A DNA stretch of 64,000 nt from Symbiodinium natans (taxonomy: Eukaryota > Sar > Dinophyceae > Suessiales > Symbiodiniaceae): assembly GCA_905221605.1 (NCBI GenBank), contig CAJNDS010002377.1:244501-308500 (forward strand). Reading direction: 5' to 3'. The translations under genes and the position numbers were made by a program. The notes under the pieces were generated by a model that worked only from the letters and a program-made list of their open reading frames with translations, made no database searches and was not told the origin of the DNA. Below, piece by piece: positions 56,056 to 64,000 of this stretch (positions are counted from its first letter, which is position 1; each line of letters starts with the position of its first letter).

Positions 56056-58017
56056 CCCTATTATCGGACATCCGAAAATGTCGCCACACAATCTGCATGG
56101 CGGATGTACAAACAGGACTAACCGCGACAATATTCGCAAGAATGACAAGCATGACGAACGACGAAATAGCAGAACCAATATCGATGGCAACTGAACCACA
56201 ATACAGGCATGACTAGCAACAACAATCATAAATCATCATCACCATCAGCATCAACCTTTTTTCAAACAAGCCTGTGCCTGCTGAAGAAATCTGAAATCCC
56301 AAGGGCGTGACAAGCACAAGGTGTAAAGACATTATGCAATCTCAGGCAAGTTCCGCGACCCAATGCTCTAGCAATGCGGGCATTCCCCCAAATAGGGGAC
56401 TTACGATAACCCTTACTATAGGGCCGCCCCTACAACCCTGTTTTCGGAACCCCCCCCCCTCCCAAAAAGAAATATTAATAATCATAGCAATAATAATAAC
56501 AATAATAATAAACAGCCCAAGGGATGTGCCCAGGGGCCGCATAGGCCGTGGCGGTTTCATCGATCAGCATGTTACACATCATCATCATCATCATCATCAT
56601 CCTCATCCTCATCCTCATCATCTTCTTCCAAGGAGGCAGTCCAGCCCAGCGACCATGAGCAAAACTCGCTGCAGGAGGGCCTCCATGGCGGACGTATGGA
56701 AAGAGGAGCCGGGGGGAGGGGGGGTCAGGGTTTAGGGTTTAGGGCTTAGGGCTTAGGGTTTAGGGTTTGCTGTGATAGGGCGTAGCTGCTGTGAAGGTTA
56801 GGTTTTTGGAACAAGCTTGAAAGCTTCGTGAGGCGCGAAGAGCAGCTTTGGCCGACCACCCCACGCCGTCCGAGGCGGCAAAGCCACCCAAACCTATTCC
56901 TTTTAGGGTTTAGGCCTAAACTCAAGCCAATTGCTTACTTTCCATGAAGCTTCTTCATTCCGTCACGGTGGTCGCCAGCCTGGTTCAGGTTCACAAAAAA
57001 AAACCACAGGCAGAAGGGGTTGGGCAATCAGTACCAAAAAAGGGGAGGGGAGGGGGGGGCAGCGGGGCCAGAGGGCCCAGGAAGGGGCAGGGCCGGAGCC
57101 AGAAGGTCGGTGGGGGGGCAGGGGCCAGGGGTCCTCTGGTCCCACCCTGCGGCGAAGGGTCCGGGTCCTCCTTTTCAATGCCTTTGCGAGAGCCCCAGAC
57201 ACAAGCCCTAGACGGCTCCAGTATAGGGTCCTTCATACAGTAGCCAGAAGAAGGTTTCCGGGTGCAGTCCACTGTAGACTACTGTTCTTTCGACCGCTGA
57301 ACTACTAGTTTGCAGACCAAACTCTTGGACGATCAGCTCTGCCATGGGCGGCACTTCTTCGGCGAAAGGCCAGCGCATCTCGCAGCAAGGCCATAGGACT
57401 CTGCGGGCACCATATATTTCAAAAAACCAGGAGACCCAGTAAGCAAAGTTGTAATGTTGTACTAGTAAGTATAATACTATAGGTAACTACTACTTACAGC
57501 CATGCGGAGATACGGATTCACTTCTATATGAGCACTGGTTCCACCACCCAACTCTTGCGTTAATCCGCATTCATGGTTCCCTAGCGGTGTTGATGGCCCT
57601 CGAGCAGAAGTCCGATGCGGGTCGGGATGGCGCGGAGCTCACTCGATTTTCTTACCTCTAGCTGCCGAAACATCATATGAGCTACCCCTTCACTTCAACA
57701 CTCGTTTTCCTGGCCGCAGCAGATGAAATCATGTCGGGAGATCCTGCCCTCGAGCGCCTAGAGGAAGAATGGCCCCGCCCACGCATGTCGTCGGGATAAA
57801 GCGGGGTCCATGCCCGATTGAGAGTTTCGAGTGTACCTGTGATGCAAGTCACGATCCCCTGTACCCTAAACCCTAAACCTCTAAACCCTACATAACCCCT
57901 AAACCCCCCGAAAGAACGCATGGGGCAAGCGGCCTTGCAGCTCTCGCCATCACCCTCCCTCTCTGAAATCAAATGCCAGGGCTGTAGCCGGACCCAGGCT
58001 CTCCGGCACCGGAAACC
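56056..58017. other. No gene supported; simple repeats
   Basis: (CAT)n/(CCTCAT)n at 56577-56628; AATAAT run at 56474-56510; TTTAGGG array at 56728-56768; G-rich stretch 57030-57125 with Gly/Arg shadow frames; CCCTAAA cluster 57863-57905. Confidence 0.5.
56728..56768 (+). repeat. Telomere-like TTTAGGG/CTTAGGG array
   Basis: About six units, two with a C at the first position. Confidence 0.94.
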
Positions 58018-58080
58018 GTTTAGGGTTTAGGGTTTAGGGTTTAGGGTTTAGGGTTTAGGGCTTGGGTTTAGGGTTTAGCA
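58018..58080 (+). repeat. Telomere-like TTTAGGG array
   Basis: About eight units, one interrupted. Confidence 0.97.
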
Positions 58081-58084
58081 TAGG

Positions 58085-58620
58085 GGTTGACTTTTCAAGT
58101 CAGGGTCCGGGGACGGTGTCATGATCAACGAGCCCATCAAGATCCAGGACTCACGCCCTATGGCTGGGCTAACAGTAACAGGTTTGCAGCAGGCCGTTGC
58201 TCGCCGGCGCCGCGAATCATGTATAGATGAAGCTAAGAGAAAGTCAAGGTCCGGGGACGTAGTGGCCACCTGATTCCGGATCAACGTGCCTATCGAAATT
58301 TTAGAACAACTTTCTTTTGCGGCGTTTGGGAACTCCAAGTGCCCCCCCAGGTGCCCTTCCGCAGACTCTGCAATGCCCTCTTTGGCTGGGCCTGCAGATT
58401 CTGCAACTGCACAAAACCCTCGCACTCCGGCGCGGTTATAAAAATCACATCTGATCTGAAGTACGGGTCCGAGGACAGAGTGGCTCAGAATCGGGACTCT
58501 CAAGATCTTGCAAGACTTCCCTCAACTTATACTGGGCACCCAAGCGCCCTGACAGCCCTCGCCGTTCCTCAGACTCCTGCGGATCTGCAATGCCCTCCGC
58601 TGGTGGGCTGACAGATTCTA
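58085..58620. repeat. Degenerate tandem repeat, unit roughly 170-180 bp, three copies
   Basis: GTC(C)GGGGAC/GTCCGAGGAC boxes at about 58106, 58250 and 58467 and CTGCAATGCCCTC boxes at about 58368 and 58586 recur in order. No coding frame spans it. Confidence 0.55.
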
Positions 58621-58830
58621 TGCAAAACTCGATGAACCGGCTATATTGTGGCTCATTACAAAGGCTCTTTGGCCGATCATGATTTAAAGCAAGCTGATGC
58701 TCCGCAGCGAGAGCTCCACGGTCTCGCCCTGCTGCTTGGGCCACCGAGCCTCCGCATCCTGTGGCAAGGTTGCAAGAAGAGTTTGGCGGTTCTAGGGTTA
58801 GAAGGGTTTCTGGTTGCTTTTTTCGGGGGG

Positions 58831-58968
58831 GTTAGGGTTTAGGGTTTAGGGTTTAGGGTTTAGGGTTTAGGGTTTAGGGTTGAGGGTTCAGGGTTCAGGG
58901 TTAGGGTTTAGGGTTTAGGGTTTAGGGTTTAGGGTCTAGGGTCTAGGGTTTAGGGCCACGGTTTAGGG
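58831..58968 (+). repeat. Longest telomere-like TTTAGGG array in the window
   Basis: About 19 units over 138 bp with a few variants (TCTAGGG, TTCAGGG, TTGAGGG) in clusters. Confidence 0.97.
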
Positions 58969-59433
58969 GTTTACAGTCGGGTTTCAGGACACTTCCTGAG
59001 GCTGCACAGCTCGATTCCTTGCTGCAGCATGATTCCCTCTCTGAAAGGGAGTTACGCAGGCGGCCTGGAAGAGGCGCAGGGCCAGCGCTTCCGGGCCGTC
59101 TGCACAAAGAGTCCAGCGGTTCAAGTGGATGTGCGAGGGCTTTAGCGTCAAAAAGCTGATGTCCGTACAGGACTTCCGATGTCAGTTGTGCCTTCGGGTT
59201 GTATGAGGTTGCCTACGGCTACCCTGTTTCCTGCTTTAGTCTAGTTTATGCAACGCTTCTGCGCCTGGCTTCAGCGCCTGCGCGGCCGCCATCACACAGG
59301 GCGCTAGCAGGGCGGCGCGGGCCGTCAGCACCCGGCCTCTGCCGCTGACACATTGGCACATACTCAAGTGACGGTCTTGGCGTCCTTCGGCCCTGCCTGT
59401 CGAGAAGGCGAAAGCCGCGATTGCCAGACCTAA
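58969..59433. other. No gene supported
   Basis: GC-rich, short competing frames only. Confidence 0.45.
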
Positions 59434-60078
59434 GTGCGGATCGTGTCACAGTGGAAGCTTCAACAGCCGAAGTTCATTTACTCTTCGAGCGGCTATCGTA
59501 CTCTGCTGGCTGATGAAACTATAGCCGGGGAGCAGAAGAAGCAGAAGCTCTGCAAGTCGTTCACCTGCACAGGAGGAGGAAGTGAGATTCTAACGACCAT
59601 GCATGGGGGTGATGCATGTCAACCCGCGAGCGGAACCGAAGTCGCCAGAATCCTTCGAGACTTACTCGGCTACAGATCAGCTCAAGATGCTTTAGCAGCT
59701 TTAGAACAAGGCAAGACATCAAGCGTCGAATCCCTCTTGTTGCAACCGCCCTTTGTACACCACACGCAGTGCGATGCACATTTTTGCTCAAACAAGCTGT
59801 CCGGGAGCAGAACCGCCTGGTGCTGCCGAAAAGGTCGGATCGTGGCGATGGCAAGCGAGGTGCACAAGGTGAAGCCCAAGGTAAACTCCAGGCCGTTCTC
59901 GCTCCGCACGGACTCGCACACAAGAGCCCGAGGTGGGAAGGAAAACGTCGTTGAGGTTCCACTTTGGTTTTGCGGAAAGTCTTCGGGCCACTTCAGCCAA
60001 GGCGCGGCCACCAAAGCAACGGCCACAATCCGCATGGCCTCAAGAGTCTGGCTTGGGGCAGATCAGAAAGGGTCATGA
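59434..60078 (+). CDS. Uncertain plus-strand ORF, 214 codons
   Basis: The N-terminal half (blocks LADETIAGEQKKQKLCKSFT and GTEVARILRDLLGYRSAQDA then LAALEQGKTSSVESLLLQ) has natural composition; the second half is Arg/Ser-rich and less convincing. Overlapping frames on both strands are of similar length. No family recognised. If real, it is the only host-like plus-strand gene here. Confidence 0.25.
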   Translation: MRIVSQWKLQQPKFIYSSSGYRTLLADETIAGEQKKQKLCKSFTCTGGGSEILTTMHGGDACQPASGTEVARILRDLLGYRSAQDALAALEQGKTSSVESLLLQPPFVHHTQCDAHFCSNKLSGSRTAWCCRKGRIVAMASEVHKVKPKVNSRPFSLRTDSHTRARGGKENVVEVPLWFCGKSSGHFSQGAATKATATIRMASRVWLGADQKGS

Positions 60079-60535
60079 ATCTCCTGGATTTCTTGCAATC
60101 TCGCGGGACAACCGGGAGCTGGCCGACACTTCCAACACTCCTGCGTGACCTCTACAATGCCTGATATTCAAGGCATGATCAAACTCCCAGATTGAGAAAC
60201 TTGGCGCAAGCAAAAACGCCATCCGGGCTCCCGAAGCAAAGTGCTCAATAATATGCAGGCAGCCCGCCTCCACAAATCAAGACTATTGACGTGCAGTTGA
60301 CGTGGAGGAACGCTTGTGTTCAAACATGGGCCTGTGTACATATATGCCGTCCAAGCAGCATGGGCTCCCAATGTCAGGTTCAGTATTTGGGAAGCTTCTA
60401 AAGGATCATGTGCATCTTGACTTATGACAAGCGACAAAGGGAAAGGATTCCTCGGATTGGTTCCACATTCCAGATAGTAAGCGAGCGGCGATCTCGAACC
60501 ACACGCTTTGGCACGCTGCCTCGGCAGGTCAAGCA

Positions 60536-60714
60536 CTCCCTCTCTCTCTATCCCCCTCTCTCGCTCTCCCCCCTCTCTCTCTCTCGCTCTCTCTTCTGGT
60601 TCTTCTTCTTCTTCTACAGGGCATCCTCTCGCTCGCTCTCTTCTTCTTCTTCTGCTGGGCTTAGAGGCCCGGAGGCCCCCGTGCGCGAGCGCGCCCGAAG
60701 TCCAGTCTCAAGTG

Positions 60715-60752
<38 letters not shown>

Positions 60753-60974
60753 CTCCAAATTCCAGGATTCAAGGCTGTGTGAGTCAATCTACATACGTCA
60801 AGGCTCGCATTCGTCCAGGCGGGGCTGTTGCTCTGACCCACTATAAGTTAATTCTCAGGCACATATTTGACGAAGAACTCTTTTGCACCGGCCACAATTC
60901 CTGAGACAGCTGCTGGACATGTCCGTGTGGCTTGCAAACGCACTGTTGCAAAGAACTTCTGCATGCTTCTCTCG

Positions 60975-61016
<42 letters not shown>

Positions 61017-61025
61017 ATATATATA
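60536..61025. repeat. Three TC microsatellites and an AT run
   Basis: (TC)n at 60536-60596, 60719-60752 and 60968-61014, with (TTC)n at 60598-60615 and 60640-60652 and (AT)n at 61015-61030. Confidence 0.95.
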
Positions 61026-61174
61026 TATATGGTACCCCCCCCCCAGTGACCTACCCTTTTTCGCCTTGTCTCAAGTCACCCAGCTGCACTGCAAGCAAAC
61101 TCGGTGTGCAATGTAGCGTATTTCCTAGGGCGTAGACTAAAATACAATTAAAATCGCATACACGGGACAGTAGA

Positions 61175-61455
61175 AAAACCAAAAAAACCAAAACCAAAAA
61201 AACCAAAAAACCAAAACCAAAAAAACCAAAACCAAAAAAACCAAAAAAACCAAAACCAAAAAAACCAAAAATACCAAAAAAACCAATTTTCCGGGACTCT
61301 CAGGAAATCCCTATGAGGCTTCTCCAAGAGTCCCGGAAAATTGGTTTTTTTGGTATTTTTGGTTCTTTTGGTTTTGGTTTTTTTGGTTTTTTTGGTTTTG
61401 TTTTTTTTGGTTTTTTTGGTTCTTTTGGTTTTGGTATTTTGGCTTTTTGGTTCGC
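61175..61455. repeat. Long inverted repeat (hairpin) of ACCAAAA/TTTTGGT units
   Basis: A perfect 37-bp inverted pair at 61264-61300 and 61327-61363, containing a non-repetitive 17-base core (ATTTTCCGGGACTCT side), encloses a 26-base loop. Outside it, (ACCAAAAA)n on the left and (GGTTTTTTT)n on the right extend the pairing imperfectly for about 80-90 bases more per side. Confidence 0.92.
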
Positions 61456-61479
61456 CTTCACGGTCACGAGGCAATAACT

Positions 61480-63000
61480 ACGCATTTTTAAGTGTGCTTA
61501 TGCTAATTGTGCTTTTCAGAAATAGTATACAAGTGGTCTTTCTAGTGCTTCAGAACTATTTGTTTCGTTATTATGTAAGTAGAGCCGCTAGTGTTTAGTG
61601 CATCTTTTGGTTGTACTCAAGTGTGGTAGACCTTATTCAGCCTTTACTTGGTGCTCTGGTAGCTCAATTCGCATGGATAATATTTGCCTGGTAAATGCGA
61701 TTAATTCTCTAGAAGCAGCATTTGCAATACTTGTCTTGAGAAAAAGCATTTATTGCTTAGAATTGTTTGCTTAAAAAGTGACTCCTACTCGTCCAGGAAT
61801 ACCCCAAAACCCTATAATCCAAACTTTACCAGAGATTCTCCTGAAAAGCTTGCGCTTTTGGATGTTTTTATGTATTTGTGAATTTGCTTGTGTATGGCCT
61901 TCACTAAGTACTTTTCTAGGATTCTTGTGCATTTTTAAGCCTGATTGTGCAAGTTGCGTTTTTCAGGCATAGTATATATGTGGTCTTTATTGAATACTTC
62001 AGACATCTTTGTTTCATCGTTATGTAAGTAGAACGGCTTCTATTTCCATTATTGTGCATTTTTAAGCTTGCTCATGCAAATTGTGCTTTTCAGACATAGT
62101 ATACAAGTGGTCTTTAGTGAATACTTCAGCAATCTTTGTCTCATTGTTATGTAGGTAGAACCGTTTCCATTTCCGCAAGTGTTTATTTCGTATTTGGTTA
62201 AGTATGGTCCTTTAAATAGTATTCACTTGAGTCAAATTGGGCTCTTTGCTTAAGAATTCCTCTAGTAGTTAAATTCGCATAGAATGAATACTTCAAAAAA
62301 TGTTTCATGAATATGTAAACATAAGGTGTTTCATTTGACTTTGCAGATAGTACTTCAATAATACTTTGCCTGGTATAAACACAACTGTTTCAATGCATTA
62401 GTTGCTCAACAAAGCACTATTTGCCCTTTAAACCACACTTTGCCATATGGTGGTTGAATATGGTGCTTCTTTCGTATTTTGGTTGAGTATGGTCCTTTAT
62501 ATGGTATTCACTTGAGTCAAATTGGGCTATTTGCTTAATAGTTACTCTAGTAGCTAAATTCGCATAAAATGATTATTTCAAAAATAAAAACGATTCATGA
62601 ATATGTAAACATAAGGTATTTCAGTGGACTTTTCAGAGAGCATACTTTGCCTAGTACAAACACAATTGTATAAATACAGCATTTGCACTTTAAACGCACA
62701 CTTTGCCATTTTTTGGTTGAGAATGGTGTTTATTTCGTATCTTGGTTGAGTATGCTCCTTTAAATAGTATTCACTTGAGTCAAATTGGGCTCTTTGCTTA
62801 ATAATTACTCTAGTAGCTAAATTCGCATAGAACCAAGAAAAATGTTTCACTATTTGATTAATACTTTGCCTCGTACAAACACAGCTGTATAAATAAATTA
62901 GTTGCTCAACAAAACATTAATTGCCCTTGAAACGCACAATTTGCATAGAAAAACACTGATCTAAACATCTAAAAACAGCATTGTCCGCTTCAGATTCAAA
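61480..63000. repeat. AT-rich island built of two diverged repeat families
   Basis: Family A (GCATTTTTAAG..GTGCTTTTCAG(A)CATAGTATACAAGTGGTCTTTA..ATGTAAGTAGA-type) starts at about 61481, 61928 and 62055. Family B (GGTT(A/G)AGTATGGTCCTTTA..TATTCACTTGAGTCAAATTGGGCT..CTCTAGTAG(C/T)TAAATTCGCATA-type) starts at about 62197, 62480 and 62745. Base composition is clearly lower in GC than the rest of the window. No coding frame of note. Confidence 0.85.
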
Positions 63001-63159
63001 ATGTAGATTCTTCCAATGCTGGCTTATCGGGGTCTGTGAGGTGGGTGTCCCAGTAACTGTCCTTCATTACCCGGTGATTAACTACGCGACTTTTGGGCCT
63101 TCTTTGTTATTGTTTGTAAAAAAGGCCTAAAAAGGCCTAAAAAGGGTAGGTCGCTGGGG

Positions 63160-63215
63160 GGGGGGGGGTAGCATATATATATATATATATACATACACAT
63201 ACATGTACATATTTC
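63160..63215. repeat. G-run followed by (AT)n/(CATA)n microsatellite
   Basis: G-run at 63157-63168, then ATATAT and ACATACAT to about 63212. Confidence 0.93.
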
Positions 63216-63719
63216 ATATGAGCTCATAATATGTATGCCTCAAAAGCTGCGCTTCTACAATATACACAAGGCATCTGCGGCTTTCAAAGGCAGGCAGGCA
63301 CGAGGAACCATGAGGACCTGCCAAGCATCTGTCGGAGGAGGCGGCCTCTTCAAGTACGTACCGCTCCTTCAGCATCCTCCGTGCGGGTCCACGCATTCAC
63401 GTCAAACCAGTGACTTCATGCAAAGGAGAAGTCGAAGAGCGCTCAAAACAAACCGCGGACCCGATTCGTCTTTGTCTGGGTTGGGAAAGGAAGGCAGGAC
63501 TAAGAAGGACAAAGACAAGGCCTCTCAAGAGCTTGGCAACGCCGAAGATCTGCATCGCCCTTGTTCCCCAGGACCGTCCAGACGAAGCTGCTCCCCTGAG
63601 CAGCGCACCAACATCCGTGTCTCTCCAGTTGAATATACCAGCACACTCGATCGAGCGAGGGGCGTCCAAGTTCACGACCTCTTCGGCGCCTTGCTCCGTT
63701 GGTCGGAGGATCCTTAGCT

Positions 63720-63875
63720 GATGCACGACGGACATCCCGACAGTTCAGAGGGGTTGCAGGCCGGTGGCAGCCAAGACTCAGGCGCTCATCCTGCAGCTGG
63801 ACCCGGACGCCTCCGGAGAAGTAGATGCAGCTGCGGGCGACCGCCGCGGCCAGGAGGCTCTTCCTTTTCAGCTCC
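63720..63875 (-). CDS. Possible exon, unknown product
   Basis: Minus-strand frame with blocks PEELKRKSLLAAAVARSCIY then FSGGVRVQLQDERLSLG. Composition is coding-like and the strand agrees with the host cluster, but no family is recognised and the rival plus-strand frame 63235-63717 is adjacent. Confidence 0.35.
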
Positions 63876-64000
63876 TCCGGTCTCGGCAAAGAGGCAGCAC
63901 AGAGCTACAACTCCACTTTCCAGGCTGTGTGAACAATCTGGCATTGTCCTGCTCGGGCTCAGACTTCTCGGACTCCTCGAGCGGCAGAACCCAGACCGTG

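Noticed and set aside
9633-61030. CRISPR arrays
   Set aside because: No regular direct repeats with unique spacers of equal length; the periodic sequences are microsatellites, LRR exons or satellites in a eukaryotic genome.
61148-61598. Lys/Thr- and Phe/Leu-rich frames
   Set aside because: Products of the ACCAAAA/TTTTGGT inverted repeat.

Overview
The window looks like nuclear DNA of a dinoflagellate, probably a symbiodiniacean-type alga. The reasons are: many interstitial arrays of the 7-base telomere motif TTTAGGG/CCCTAAA; a 13-base match to the 3' end of the dinoflagellate spliced leader at 5615-5627; short introns starting with GC and bordered by AG|G on both sides; a Ty1/copia polyprotein with extra domains; tandem exon duplication; and likely host genes that almost all lie on the minus strand. 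This is inference from sequence; no search was run.

Layout. 1-5403 (+) is one 1800-codon copia-type polyprotein (possible oxygenase-like N-terminal domain, integrase, reverse transcriptase, RNase H, two C-terminal hydrophobic segments, Cys/His tail), followed by a purine tract, the start of a presumed 3' LTR at 5433, a 43-bp tandem repeat and a spliced-leader relic. 5885-8432 (-) holds an ankyrin-like gene with a frameshift and a 622-bp near-identical copy of its 3' part. 10334-11698 (-) is an intact AAAP-type amino acid transporter. From about 13.9 to 21.7 kb there are several minus-strand exon-like pieces (two with EF-hand-like character), interrupted by an intact LamG-like gene (16369-17040) that sits in a roughly 2-kb segment duplicated at 53.3-56.1 kb. 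22-37 kb is mostly gene-poor and repeat-rich. 37.6-40.3 kb (-) is a leucine-rich-repeat gene region made of identical-size 84-nt exons separated by introns of about 50-56 nt. Duplicated RRM-like exons lie at about 37.1 and 43.3-43.6 kb. 44.8-47.4 kb (-) holds a series of His/Gly/Cys-rich exon-like segments. 49050-50745 (-) is a four-exon CobW/ZNG1-type GTPase. 54278-55066 (-) is the second LamG-like gene. 57-61 kb is mostly repeats. 61.2 kb has a long hairpin, and 61.5-63.0 kb is an unusually AT-rich island made of diverged repeats.

Working together: apart from the retrotransposon, all host genes I can support run on the minus strand, as expected for the long unidirectional gene clusters of dinoflagellates. 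The CobW-type metal GTPase and the His-rich exon series are neighbours in the same orientation, which could be a metal-handling neighbourhood, but that link is only positional. Intron boundaries are given only where reading frame and splice dinucleotides agree; many short exons have surely been missed.
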